This document shows positions 27,887 to 37,182 of a stretch of DNA of 64,000 bases, piece after piece. The stretch comes from Robertmurraya korlensis NBRC 107688 (GTDB taxonomy: Bacteria; Bacillota; Bacilli; Bacillales; Cytobacillaceae), in NCBI RefSeq assembly GCF_001591645.1, contig NZ_BCVH01000017.1, positions 1 to 64,000 of the forward strand. Direction: 5' to 3'. A model generated the notes under the pieces. It saw only the letters and a program-made list of their open reading frames with translations. It was not told where the DNA came from and ran no database searches. How positions within the stretch are numbered: the first letter of the stretch is position 1; each line of letters starts with the position of its first letter. Made by a program: the position numbers and the translations under genes.

Positions 27887-28860
27887 GCATTTTTCAGCTC
27901 CTTCTGCCCCCTATCCTTCTTTATTCCCCTTGTGATCATTGGCAACACCTGCTGACAAGCCTGAATTTGCAAGGGTGTCTCAGCAAAATAATCACCATCA
28001 GCATGCGCCATCATCGGGGTAGAAGAATATATTAGAATTTCTCGGCCAGTTAACATTCTTACTTCTTTGAAGGCGACATGACCACCCCAAAAAACGCTCA
28101 CAAACACAGAAAGCATTTTTAGCCTTGATAAACGATGTACAATAATAATATTTAACAAGCCATCATCGGTTTTGGCATTCGGAGCAATTTTCATTCCTCC
28201 ACCATAGAACGGTTGATTGGCCACTGTCACAAACCAGGTGTCAGGGAATTCATGTGTAATCCCATCCACAGTAAGTTGAACATCTGTCGTCTGATAAAAA
28301 AGGATTTCCTTAATAAGCAAGTACACGTATACTAGGCCGCCAAGGGAGAGTTGATTAAGCCATTTTTTCAAAGCGGATTGATTGGCGAGCTTAGAAATTA
28401 AGCCATCAAGACCTGCTCCCATGTTATTAATGAAGTACAGATCATTCTTACTGTCGACGGCTATTCTACCAAGGTCGGTAAACTTAGGTTCGTGCTTTCT
28501 CTGCCTTAACAATACAGATAATGCATGAAGAGGATTTCTAGGTATTTGAAACCCTCTTGCAAAATCATTCCCAGAACCAGCAGGGATAAATCCAACTTTG
28601 ATATTTGTCATTGAAATGACCCCATTAACTACCTCATTTAAGGTACCATCTCCTCCAACAACTGTAATCAATACCTCTCCTTCTTGCTTAGCTAAATGCC
28701 GAGCTATTTCAGCTCCGTTTCCTTTGTAAGCGGTCAAAAAACCTTCATAGGGGATTTTTTGTCTTTGTAATTCTTTTTCTACCTTGGCCCACACTTTTAG
28801 ACTATATCCATTTTTAGCATTTGGATTAATAATAAAGTATAATTTCCCCATTTTTCTCAT
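27883..28860 (-). CDS. ytlR: Diacylglycerol kinase-family lipid kinase YtlR
   Basis: A 325-aa DagK/YegS-family lipid kinase. The nucleotide motif VVGGDGTLNEVVNG lies at about residues 62-75, and GSGNDFARGF follows. No transmembrane segment is seen, as usual for this peripheral family. The lipid substrate is not defined. Two starts are possible, 28860 and 28851 (MGKLYFIIN); neither has a strong ribosome site. It follows ytlQ by 11 bases and overlaps amyX by four. Confidence 0.88.
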   Translation of the reverse strand: MRKMGKLYFIINPNAKNGYSLKVWAKVEKELQRQKIPYEGFLTAYKGNGAEIARHLAKQEGEVLITVVGGDGTLNEVVNGVISMTNIKVGFIPAGSGNDFARGFQIPRNPLHALSVLLRQRKHEPKFTDLGRIAVDSKNDLYFINNMGAGLDGLISKLANQSALKKWLNQLSLGGLVYVYLLIKEILFYQTTDVQLTVDGITHEFPDTWFVTVANQPFYGGGMKIAPNAKTDDGLLNIIIVHRLSRLKMLSVFVSVFWGGHVAFKEVRMLTGREILIYSSTPMMAHADGDYFAETPLQIQACQQVLPMITRGIKKDRGQKELKNA

Positions 28861-28871
28861 CCCATACGTGT

Positions 28872-29852
28872 CTAGTATTCTTTTTCTTCTTGATCACCTT
28901 TATTTAAAACATCCCATTCTAGTCGGCGCATACTTGTTGTTTGACTAAACTGAAGAAGCATTTGAGCTGCTTTAAGCTGTGCATGCTTTAGTGGAGATTT
29001 ATTATTACGCATCGAGTAAAACCACTCTTCGTAGTTTCTTTTTTCAATTAGCTGCAAACCATATGGTGGAAAGGAATAATCAATATAGCCATTTCTACTT
29101 AATACTACTTTATGAATCGGTAACTCTATTTCATACAACTCAAAAATTTTCTTTACAACTTTTTCTGTTCGATTAAGCCCAATAAGGGGATTTAACACCT
29201 TTTGTTCTTGATCCTGATGACGCTTTACCCAAAACCTATCTTTCGTCCCTTGGAATACCGCGTGGTCTTCTTCCTCTAAGAAGCTTATACACCACACCTC
29301 AGTTGGTGTGATTAAAATAGTCTCTACTTCTACTGGAGCTTTTTTCAAAAGAAAGATTGGCTCGTACATCACCAGGGTTGTATCGGGAAAGCGTTGCAAA
29401 AAATATTTTAGTCTTTCATCATATACATATTTCTTACTAATATTTGATTGTTCTAACAAGGTTGTACTCGCCCATTTCATTTGAAAACGAAATAGTTGAT
29501 CGAGAAATTGATGCTTAAGCTCAATCTCAGTAGCTGGATTTAATGTAAAGGAAGGGGAAAAGGAAAGACCAGAAGACTCTGGAACCTCTAGTTGATTCTC
29601 CTTCTCCTCCACTTCCTCCTTGTTTCTATCTCTTTTAAAAAGTCCCTTCATCCGATCAACCAGGGGCGGTTTATCTTCTTCTAGCCAATTATTTGATGGT
29701 GGTTGAATGCTCTCAATGACAGAATCTGACTCCCAAAGCATATAGATTTTTTCCCATTGCTGCTTTTTCAACCTTACATACCTAGTTGGATATTCGTAAA
29801 TATTTTGTTCATAACGTGAAACATAATCTTGCAATTTAATTAATTGTCCCAT
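28872..29852 (-). CDS. ytlQ: NERD-like protein YtlQ
   Basis: A 326-aa hydrophilic protein. The central part (about residues 120-260) resembles a nuclease-related (NERD) domain, with TEVWCISFLEEEDHAVFQG and a following RFWVKRHQDQEQKVLNPLIG segment. A charged, low-complexity linker covers about residues 65-95. Catalytic competence cannot be judged. Placement between thpR (ytlP) and ytlR supports the name. Confidence 0.7.
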   Translation of the reverse strand: MGQLIKLQDYVSRYEQNIYEYPTRYVRLKKQQWEKIYMLWESDSVIESIQPPSNNWLEEDKPPLVDRMKGLFKRDRNKEEVEEKENQLEVPESSGLSFSPSFTLNPATEIELKHQFLDQLFRFQMKWASTTLLEQSNISKKYVYDERLKYFLQRFPDTTLVMYEPIFLLKKAPVEVETILITPTEVWCISFLEEEDHAVFQGTKDRFWVKRHQDQEQKVLNPLIGLNRTEKVVKKIFELYEIELPIHKVVLSRNGYIDYSFPPYGLQLIEKRNYEEWFYSMRNNKSPLKHAQLKAAQMLLQFSQTTSMRRLEWDVLNKGDQEEKEY

Positions 29853-29882
29853 ACGGAAACTACCTTCCTATAAACAGTTGAT

Positions 29883-30446
29883 CTATAACTTAAAAGAATG
29901 AACAACCTCGTATTTTGGCTCTTTATCAAGATGTGTCTGATACAACACGATTTCTTCCCCTTCAAACGAGATTGCATTACCATCAAAAGGATTCTTTTGA
30001 TGTAACAATTGATGCGCAAACGGAGCTTCCCCCTTCCATTTTCTGGCTACTGTTACATGTGGATGAAACGGTCTCTTTTCAAGAGTAAAACCAGCTTGCT
30101 CACAAGCTTGAAACACCTTATTCCTTATTTCATAAAGACGGGTTTGTTCCACTAAACGCAGCCAAAATATCCTTGGGGATTCCTTTTTTCCAAATGTATC
30201 TAATCCTTCAAGACTTAGAGGAAAGGAGACTTCCTCCTTGAGAGCATCGGAAACATAATGTACCGACTTTTCTAACATCCCTGTTTCTGCATTTCCTAAA
30301 AAGGCTAGGGTAATATGATAATCCTCAGGATGAACCCATTTCTGAAAGCGAAAGTCCTTTTGAAGTGGGAGTAGTTTTCTATGTACATGGCTCTTTGTAT
30401 CACTTGGTAATTTTACTGCATAAAAAAAATGTGTTTTTTTATCCAT
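29883..30446 (-). CDS. thpR: RNA 2',3'-cyclic phosphodiesterase ThpR
   Basis: 2H phosphoesterase (LigT/ThpR family), 187 aa. It opens 2',3'-cyclic phosphates at RNA ends and in some species shows 2'-5' ligase activity. Both catalytic HxTx motifs are present: YHITLAFLG (about residue 44) and PHVTVARKW (about residue 130). It is the first gene of a same-strand run thpR-ytlQ-ytlR-amyX and corresponds to B. subtilis ytlP. Confidence 0.92.
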   Translation of the reverse strand: MDKKTHFFYAVKLPSDTKSHVHRKLLPLQKDFRFQKWVHPEDYHITLAFLGNAETGMLEKSVHYVSDALKEEVSFPLSLEGLDTFGKKESPRIFWLRLVEQTRLYEIRNKVFQACEQAGFTLEKRPFHPHVTVARKWKGEAPFAHQLLHQKNPFDGNAISFEGEEIVLYQTHLDKEPKYEVVHSFKL

Positions 30447-30642
30447 TATTATTTTTCAAACCTTTCAAGCTTTCTTTTATTTTAACAGACATTGGTACTT
30501 AACCGTATTTATGAACCGGATATGTTTGAATAGAATATACCTCTTAAGGTAAGATAGGATTATTCTTTATATGTTACATTTCCCACTTTTAAGTAAAAAT
30601 TTCGAAACAAAAGGAAAAAATTGTAGTTAGGAGAATATTTTG

Positions 30643-31569
30643 ATGAAGGTTGTCCAGAATATCGCTGAATTAATCGGGGAAACCCCTTTACTTAAATTAA
30701 ACCGTTTGGCACCTAAAACGGGTGCTTCCGTCTATTTAAAACTTGAATTTTTTAATCCTAGTAAAAGCGTCAAGGATCGCGCTGCGTTTAACATGATTGA
30801 TTCCGCTGAAAAGAACGGATTATTAAAGAAGGGTGCTACTATTATTGAGCCGACAAGTGGCAACACAGGAATTGGACTAGCAATGAATGCCGCAGCAAGA
30901 GGGTACCGTTCGATTTTAGTCATGCCAGATACTATGACAAAGGAACGAATCAATCTATTAAAGGCATACGGGGCTGAGGTTGTTTTAACACCTGGTGATG
31001 AAAAAATGCCTGGATCCATAAAAAAGGCACAGGAGCTGGCAAAAGAAATACCTAATAGTTATTTACCTATGCAATTTGAAAATGAAGCAAACCCAGATGC
31101 GCACAGACACTCTACTGCTCTAGAAATTGTTGCTGCTATGAATGAATTAGGAAAACCACTTTCGGCTTTTGTAGCTACAGCTGGAACAGGAGGAACGATA
31201 ACGGGAACAGGTGAAGTGTTAAAAGAGCATTATTCACATTTACAAGTTCATGTTGTAGAACCTGCAGGCTCACCGGTACTTTCTGGGGGCGAACCTGGTA
31301 AGCATAAACTCGTAGGAACGAGTCCAGGATTTATTCCTGACATACTTAACCAAGATGTATACGACCATATTCATAAGATCACTGATGAGGATGCATACAC
31401 AATCACCCGGAGATTGGCTAGTGAAGAAGGAATATTAGTTGGACCATCCTCTGGTGCCGCCTGTTTTGCTGCCATTGAAGTTGCTAAAACCCTAGGACCT
31501 GATGACATTGTCGTGTGTATTGCATGTGACACAGGGGAAAGATATCTTTCTAGTGACTTGTTCTCATAA
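30643..31569 (+). CDS. ytkP: Cysteine synthase family protein YtkP
   Basis: PLP-dependent O-acetylserine (thiol)-lyase family enzyme, 308 aa. The PLP lysine is in NPSKSVKDRAA, the substrate loop is EPTSGNTGIGLA, the phosphate loop is TAGTGGTITGTG and the cofactor serine lies in GILVGPSSGAA. The family makes cysteine from O-acetylserine and sulfide, but paralogues differ in substrate. The ATG at 30643 lies eight bases after AGGAGA. It is a single gene with a terminator. Confidence 0.92.
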   Translation: MKVVQNIAELIGETPLLKLNRLAPKTGASVYLKLEFFNPSKSVKDRAAFNMIDSAEKNGLLKKGATIIEPTSGNTGIGLAMNAAARGYRSILVMPDTMTKERINLLKAYGAEVVLTPGDEKMPGSIKKAQELAKEIPNSYLPMQFENEANPDAHRHSTALEIVAAMNELGKPLSAFVATAGTGGTITGTGEVLKEHYSHLQVHVVEPAGSPVLSGGEPGKHKLVGTSPGFIPDILNQDVYDHIHKITDEDAYTITRRLASEEGILVGPSSGAACFAAIEVAKTLGPDDIVVCIACDTGERYLSSDLFS

Positions 31570-31580
31570 AAATTTATTAA

Positions 31581-31609
31581 GAAGGCTGCCCTAGAGGACA
31601 GCCTTTTTT
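31581..31609. terminator. Bidirectional terminator, ytkP / dat
   Basis: AAGGCTG and CAGCCTT pair with a further imperfect stem inside, followed by six T; the minus side has a weaker T tract. Confidence 0.8.
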
Positions 31610-31611
31610 CG

Positions 31612-32466
31612 TTACAAAAGTGTTCCGCATTCCTTTTCTATTTCGTCCTTGATCAACTGCTGAAGCTTTTTCGTTACAGCCCCAGGAATTCCTGCAGAGA
31701 TTTTTTTCTCCTCTACTTCTACAATTGGTGTTACCTCAACCGTAGTTCCTGACAAAAATACTTCATCTGCAAGTAAAAGTTCTTCAAGGGTGAATTCTTT
31801 TTCTTCAAAAGGGATCTGATTTTGTTCACATACTTGCTTCACTTTTTGCCTTGTGATTCCATTTAAAATCAAGTTGTTTGCTGGATGAGTGATTACTGTA
31901 CCATTTTTCACAATTGATACATTGGATGAACTGCCTTCTGTTACAATCTCCCCTCGATGTTGAATGGCCTCAAAGCAACCAGCTTCGACTGCTTTTTGCT
32001 TTGCAAGAAGATTCCCTAGTAAGTTCAGACTCTTTATATCACATCGTAGCCAACGAATATCTTCAATAAATATTGTCTTTACCCCTTCTTCCATACTTCC
32101 CACTGGACGATCAACGTTTCTCGTATAAGCAACGAAAGTCGGGGTTACATTGGAAGGAAAGGCATGATTACGTGGAGATGCACCCCTAGTAAATTGCATA
32201 TAAACAATTCCATTCGTCAGTTCATTTTTCTCAATAAGACGGTTTAGCTTTTCTTCCAATTCAGACGTACCGTAGGGTATTTGGATGCTTATCTTTTCCG
32301 CACTTTCCTTCAATCGATGTAAGTGCTCCTTTGCCGTAAACATTTTTCCATTATATACACGTATTACTTCATAGACACCATCGCCAAACTGGTAGCCACG
32401 ATCCTCTATATCGACACTTGCAAGGGCACGCTCTACTATCTCTCCATCAACAATAACGTAATCCAT
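31612..32466 (-). CDS. dat: D-amino acid aminotransferase Dat
   Basis: Fold-type IV PLP transaminase, 284 aa, interconverting D-alanine plus 2-oxoglutarate and D-glutamate plus pyruvate and so feeding cell-wall D-amino acids. The PLP lysine is Lys145 in RCDIKSLNLL, the position known for Bacillus D-amino acid transaminase. The family signature EGSSSNVSIV and the C-terminal FLSGTTVEVTPI are present. It lies 24 bases after pepV on the same strand, so the two are probably cotranscribed. Confidence 0.94.
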   Translation of the reverse strand: MDYVIVDGEIVERALASVDIEDRGYQFGDGVYEVIRVYNGKMFTAKEHLHRLKESAEKISIQIPYGTSELEEKLNRLIEKNELTNGIVYMQFTRGASPRNHAFPSNVTPTFVAYTRNVDRPVGSMEEGVKTIFIEDIRWLRCDIKSLNLLGNLLAKQKAVEAGCFEAIQHRGEIVTEGSSSNVSIVKNGTVITHPANNLILNGITRQKVKQVCEQNQIPFEEKEFTLEELLLADEVFLSGTTVEVTPIVEVEEKKISAGIPGAVTKKLQQLIKDEIEKECGTLL

Positions 32467-32490
32467 TCCAACACTCCCTTTGACCTTTAT

Positions 32491-33903
32491 TTATTTAGCT
32501 AGTTCATAAATCGCCTGAGCATATATCGCTGTAGCCTTGAATAAATCCTCTACAACCATATACTCATCCTTCTGGTGAGCCACATCCGGTCGACCAGGAA
32601 ATAACGGGCCAAAGGCAACCCCTGATTTCAATGAACGTGCATAGGTTCCCCCACCAATAGCCATCAGCTCCGCCTTCTCACCCGTTTGTTCCTCATATAC
32701 CTTTTTCAACGTTTGAATGAGAAAATCCTTTTCATCAACGTGATGGGGTTTCGAGTCTGATAAATTTTGAACCTCGAATCCATTTTCATGTAAAACAGGG
32801 GCCAGTTTTTTCTGAATTTGGTCAAGAGTAGCTGTGACTGGGTAACGAAGATTGATTCCTAACATTCCACCAGTTCCTTTTGTAAAGGAAAGTTTTCCAA
32901 CGTTCAACGTAATATCCCCTGAAATATCGTCTGTATAAGCAATTCCCAACTGTTTTCCACGACTATCATTGTAAAAATATGTTTGAATAAAGGAGAAATA
33001 CTGTTTCGCCTCACCACTTAGCTGTAATTTATTTAGAAAAGCTGCAAGTAGTATACCGGCATTTTTTCCAAGATCAGGTTCCATTCCATGCACGGATACT
33101 CCTTCTAGCTCTAAAACGAGTTCTCCTTTATCAACAAAGTATTTTCCTTTTAGCTGTTGCTCATCAAGAAAGGTTTGAAACTCTTGGATAATATGTGTTT
33201 CTTCTTGATTCGTATGTAAGGCAACCTTGGCGAAGTCAGGAACCATATTATAGCGCCTGCCTGCTTGAAACGATAGAATGGTGGTTCCACTATGATCCTC
33301 AGTTTGGCTACTCTTTTGAACAATATCAAAATCTGAGATTCCTTTTTCAGCAAATATAATCGGGAAATCTGCATCTGGTGCAAACCCAAAAGTTGGCATT
33401 TCTTCATGTTCAAAATAATGATCCACACAACGCCAGTTACTTTCTTCATCCGTTCCGATAATCATTCGCACTCTTTTGGAAAGAGGTAATTGAAGTTCTT
33501 TTACAATTTTCATCGCGTAATAAGCTGCCATGGTTGGCCCCTTATCATCAATAGCACCACGAGCATATATGTTCCCGTCACGAATTTCTGCTGCATACGG
33601 GTCACTTGCCCATCCATCACCTTCAGGAACAACGTCAACATGACAAAGAATTCCAACGCTCTCCGTTCCTTCTCCGAATTCTACATGCCCAGCAAGATTG
33701 CCAACGTTCTTGGTAGAAAATCCGTCTACCTTTCCAAGCTGAAGCATGTGGTCCAGTGCATCCTTTACCCCTTGTCCTAATGGTGCATCATCAGTAGCAT
33801 TTTCTTCATCTAGCACGCTTTTGATTTGTAATAGCTTTCTGGTATCCTCTATTAATGATTCCTTTCTTTTCTCCACTTCCAAAACCCAATTTATATTAGT
33901 CAC
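32491..33903 (-). CDS. pepV: Dipeptidase PepV
   Basis: M20-family zinc dipeptidase, 470 aa, probably cytoplasmic. The metal and catalytic motifs are CHVDVVPEGDGW, ARGAIDDKGPTMAA, GTDEESNW and FAPDADFP. The start is GTG at 33903 with AGGAGG seven bases upstream, matching the B. subtilis N-terminus. An ATG at 33927 would put the ribosome site inside the gene. It follows ythQ by 11 bases. Confidence 0.94.
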   Translation of the reverse strand: MTNINWVLEVEKRKESLIEDTRKLLQIKSVLDEENATDDAPLGQGVKDALDHMLQLGKVDGFSTKNVGNLAGHVEFGEGTESVGILCHVDVVPEGDGWASDPYAAEIRDGNIYARGAIDDKGPTMAAYYAMKIVKELQLPLSKRVRMIIGTDEESNWRCVDHYFEHEEMPTFGFAPDADFPIIFAEKGISDFDIVQKSSQTEDHSGTTILSFQAGRRYNMVPDFAKVALHTNQEETHIIQEFQTFLDEQQLKGKYFVDKGELVLELEGVSVHGMEPDLGKNAGILLAAFLNKLQLSGEAKQYFSFIQTYFYNDSRGKQLGIAYTDDISGDITLNVGKLSFTKGTGGMLGINLRYPVTATLDQIQKKLAPVLHENGFEVQNLSDSKPHHVDEKDFLIQTLKKVYEEQTGEKAELMAIGGGTYARSLKSGVAFGPLFPGRPDVAHQKDEYMVVEDLFKATAIYAQAIYELAK

Positions 33904-33914
33904 GAATAATCCTC

Positions 33915-35087
33915 CTAAAAATCCCAATCTACTTGACTTAAATAATATATCCCAGTGCTTGAAAAAACAACCGTAATGACAACTGCTATAAGGAACAAAC
34001 TATTTACTGCTTTCCGTTTCCCTTCGTAATACCCTGGATGTTCTTTATACTTCCCAACGAGTGGATGAGAAGCAGTAATTTTTTCCCAACAGGCATCAAG
34101 ATACCAACGAATGATAAATAGAAAAGCAACAAAAAATAGGCCGACTAGCCAGATCGTTGGTGATACAATCATCGCTGATATGGTTACTCCGATAAATTGA
34201 AAATACGAAAGAACATACGAGAAATTTCGTAGAAACACCTTCAAGAACAACTCGATAAATGCATGGCTCGCCGTCCTCTTTTTAAATAGTCTTTTAGAAT
34301 GGCGAAACAATAACGGGTTCTTCCGAATAACAGGAGTTGTTTTTTCAATTGAAAAAGAAAATTGATAAATAAGGCCAATGTATCTTAGCCTCTCTTCTCT
34401 TTCAGTTATGAGTTCTTCATCAAAACGATTTATTCTACGAAGCTTATTAATCGATAAATACATCCCCAAAAAACCAGGAACCCAAACGATAAACCATAGA
34501 AATGTCGCATAGTTTGTAACAGCCCAAATAACTAATTGTGTGATCCAACTACCTATCACAAACACAAAAAATAAGAATAGAAGTCCTATGTATTTTTGCT
34601 TAATCCTACTCAACTGCTGTTTTCCATACATCAGTAATATCTTAAAGTGTAATAGGTAGAAAAAATACACTAAGATATTCTCTAGCTTCAGTTCAAAATG
34701 GACAATTAAAAAAGGGAGTAACACACAGAGTAACAGAAGCAAAGAGACCGTTTGAGTGATAACGGTTAAAAAATAGCTCCATATCTTCATTCGTAAAAAG
34801 AGGTGCTTATTTTTTATTAAAAATACTTTATCAGCCTCTTCTATAAATGTTCGATAATTTCCGAACCAAGTGAAAACATAACCAACCAAAAAAACGAGTT
34901 CAACAGGAATAGGTACAATCCAATTTGGAACTTCCATCCACCAGGAACGATACATACCAACACCAATCGCTATCGATGGAAGGATTATATAAAGAAGGAT
35001 GGTCCAATCGGCTACACTTTTTATAACCCCATATTGAAACTTCCATTCCCTTAAGATTCTTGTAGAAAATAGCGAAAACCCATTCAT
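33915..35087 (-). CDS. ythQ: EcsB-like ABC transporter permease YthQ
   Basis: A 390-aa integral membrane protein of the EcsB family. Hydrophobic stretches at about residues 28-46, 58-76, 105-130, 138-152, 168-190, 195-212, 298-335 and 368-385 suggest 8-10 helices. The start overlaps the ythP stop by four bases, giving a coupled ATPase-permease pair. EcsAB of B. subtilis affects intramembrane proteolysis by RasP and secretion; YthPQ is its paralogue and its substrate is unknown. pepV follows directly. Confidence 0.88.
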   Translation of the reverse strand: MNGFSLFSTRILREWKFQYGVIKSVADWTILLYIILPSIAIGVGMYRSWWMEVPNWIVPIPVELVFLVGYVFTWFGNYRTFIEEADKVFLIKNKHLFLRMKIWSYFLTVITQTVSLLLLLCVLLPFLIVHFELKLENILVYFFYLLHFKILLMYGKQQLSRIKQKYIGLLFLFFVFVIGSWITQLVIWAVTNYATFLWFIVWVPGFLGMYLSINKLRRINRFDEELITEREERLRYIGLIYQFSFSIEKTTPVIRKNPLLFRHSKRLFKKRTASHAFIELFLKVFLRNFSYVLSYFQFIGVTISAMIVSPTIWLVGLFFVAFLFIIRWYLDACWEKITASHPLVGKYKEHPGYYEGKRKAVNSLFLIAVVITVVFSSTGIYYLSQVDWDF

Positions 35088-35794
35088 TCCAATTGCCCCT
35101 CAGCGATAAAATGAAAGCAATCAAATAATGAACCAGTAGGAAGCTTACAAATCTGCCTTATTTCCTCAAGTGTACCGTATGCTGCTATTCGACCCTTGTT
35201 CACCAATAAAAAGCGGTCACAAACCTTTTCAGCTGTATCAAGTACATGCGTCGACATGAGAATTCCTGCTCCCTTAGAGCGTTCTTCCTCGATTGATGTG
35301 AGAAATAATTTCATAGCCATCGGATCTAATCCTATAAAAGGCTCATCTATAATATAGATTTGAGGATTGGTAACTAAAGCCAAAATTAACATTGCTTTTT
35401 GCTGCATCCCTTTTGAGAATGTTGCGGGTAAGGTATGTGCCACTTCAACTAGTTTATATTGTTCAAGCAACCGTTCAGCTTGTTGTTGATAGCGTGTTTG
35501 ATCTAACCCCTCGACCGCTGCAATAAAATCCATATGTTCCCACAAAGTTAATTCATCATAAAAAATCGGTCTTTCTGGTAAATAGGAGTAGCGGCTGCCT
35601 TCTGGAAACTCAATCGTTCCATCCATATTTTTCATTAAACCCAAAATCGATTTAATCGTGGTGCTTTTTCCTGCACCATTTGGGCCAATAAGACCAATCA
35701 ATTCTCCACTATTCAAGGAAAAGTGAATATCCTCAATAATTGAAGACCTTATTTCGTATTGTGCTTGATTTATATTAACTCTAAGTAATTCCAT
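35084..35794 (-). CDS. ythP: ABC transporter ATP-binding protein YthP
   Basis: A 236-aa ATPase subunit. Walker A is GPNGAGKST, the Q-loop region is YLPERPIFYDEL, the signature is a variant SKGMQQK in place of LSGGQ, Walker B is IYIIDEPFIGLD and the H-loop is MSTHVLD. The SKGM-type signature is common in exporter ATPases of the EcsA group. The ATG at 35794 is six bases after GGAGG; the adjacent ATG at 35797 is only three. Partner of the permease ythQ. Confidence 0.92.
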   Translation of the reverse strand: MELLRVNINQAQYEIRSSIIEDIHFSLNSGELIGLIGPNGAGKSTTIKSILGLMKNMDGTIEFPEGSRYSYLPERPIFYDELTLWEHMDFIAAVEGLDQTRYQQQAERLLEQYKLVEVAHTLPATFSKGMQQKAMLILALVTNPQIYIIDEPFIGLDPMAMKLFLTSIEEERSKGAGILMSTHVLDTAEKVCDRFLLVNKGRIAAYGTLEEIRQICKLPTGSLFDCFHFIAEGQLE

Positions 35795-35868
35795 CATCCA
35801 CCTCCTATACTTGAGTACGGTAGATTATTGGAAAAAGTTTCAAAATAATAAGAATGTATTTATTTAAA

Positions 35869-35906
35869 GAAAAATGCTGTCCCTTTGAACTGGACAGCAT
35901 TTTTTT
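35869..35906 (-). terminator. Terminator of the M48-ankyrin gene
   Basis: AAAATGCTGTCC and GGACAGCATTTT form a perfect 12-base stem with T runs in both directions. It separates the protease gene from ythP. Confidence 0.85.
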
Positions 35907-35910
35907 AAGA

Positions 35911-37182
35911 TTACGGATTAAGGAGCTCCTGTAGTTCATCATATTCATATTCCAATGCATAATCATAGGCCGTATAGCCAGAGGCATCCTCGTAATTTGG
36001 ATCTGCCCCGTATTGTAATAAGAGCTTCACCATTTCAACATTCTCATTATAGGTAGCATCTATAAGCGGAGTCGAATCGTACGTATCTACTGTATTAGGG
36101 TCCGCTCCGCTTTCTAGTAATAGAGCAGCTGCATCAAGCTGACCCGAATATACTGCCCAATGGAGAGCAGATGATCCCTCACTATCTACCTCATTCACGT
36201 CGGCACCATCATCTAAAAGAGTAGATATCGCTTCCGTATCATTTTCACTTGCGGCCTCCATTAAGGGTGTCGTGCCCTCGATTTCAAAAGCTTCCGAGAA
36301 GACATTGAACTTCTCTAATGCCTTGTAAGTCATATACACGCCGCCAGCAAATACAAGAGATAGCAATAGGGCTACGATTACTCCAATTACGATTCCTCTT
36401 TTCGGCTCTCTTAACGTCTCCACTTCTGTTTCAGAAAAGAATTTTTCCACTTCATAGATTCTTTTTGGCAAATGGGGATGTGTAGACAGCTTTTCATTTA
36501 ACCAAACAAAGAAGCCTGCTTCAGATTCAATTTGTCTCATATATGACTCTTTGTTGACCTTTTTATAAAGCTCTTTCCCGATTGCTAAAATGGTCAGAGC
36601 ATTTTTGGATGCTGCGAGTGAACCTGAGTAATAGGTTGCGTAACGGTCACATGTGTATTCACAAGCTCGTAAATACGCATCACCTAAAAAAGGTACCCAC
36701 ATGGCTGGTAATAGAAGAAAATTCACCGTTACATGCTTCCTTTTTAAATGGGCAAATTCATGTGCAAGAACAAATAGTACTTCCTCTTCTGCATCTCTTT
36801 CGATTAGTTCAAATATCTCTGAATAAAGAACCACCATATTTCTTCCGAAAAATCTTGTGGCAAATGCATTTAATGTTCCTTGAGACTCAATCACATACAT
36901 TTGAGGAATCTTTTCTAGCCCCATTTGTGCGCCCATTTCTTGCGCCTTTTGAAAGAGCATGGGAAACTGTTCTTCACTTATTCGAACTCCATTTCTCCTA
37001 ATACCTCCGATCATCAAACCATGGAAAAATATTGATAAAAGAACCATAATTATAATAATTCCAATACCTAGTATTGAGAAAACTAAAAATAGATAGGTTA
37101 AAATACTAAAAATTAAAACAAGTGCAAAATAGATATTCTCTTTGCGATGGACAAGCTGAGAGGGCAAATAAGTATTCATCAT
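35911..37182 (-). CDS. Membrane M48 metalloprotease fused to ankyrin repeats
   Basis: A 423-aa protein. Two transmembrane helices (about 16-60) precede an M48/HtpX-like zinc protease domain. Its motif HEFAH is at 141-145, and ACEYTCDRYA supplies the third ligand, probably Glu175. A third helix at 264-284 is followed by four ankyrin repeats at about 302-423 (TPLMEAASENDTEAISTLLD, ALHWAVYSGQLDAAALLLES and similar). By topology and homology the protease domain is probably cytoplasmic, as in HtpX. Ankyrin repeats bind proteins, so they may choose substrates; that is inference. The gene is separated from ythP by a strong terminator. Confidence 0.88.
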   Translation of the reverse strand: MMNTYLPSQLVHRKENIYFALVLIFSILTYLFLVFSILGIGIIIIMVLLSIFFHGLMIGGIRRNGVRISEEQFPMLFQKAQEMGAQMGLEKIPQMYVIESQGTLNAFATRFFGRNMVVLYSEIFELIERDAEEEVLFVLAHEFAHLKRKHVTVNFLLLPAMWVPFLGDAYLRACEYTCDRYATYYSGSLAASKNALTILAIGKELYKKVNKESYMRQIESEAGFFVWLNEKLSTHPHLPKRIYEVEKFFSETEVETLREPKRGIVIGVIVALLLSLVFAGGVYMTYKALEKFNVFSEAFEIEGTTPLMEAASENDTEAISTLLDDGADVNEVDSEGSSALHWAVYSGQLDAAALLLESGADPNTVDTYDSTPLIDATYNENVEMVKLLLQYGADPNYEDASGYTAYDYALEYEYDELQELLNP

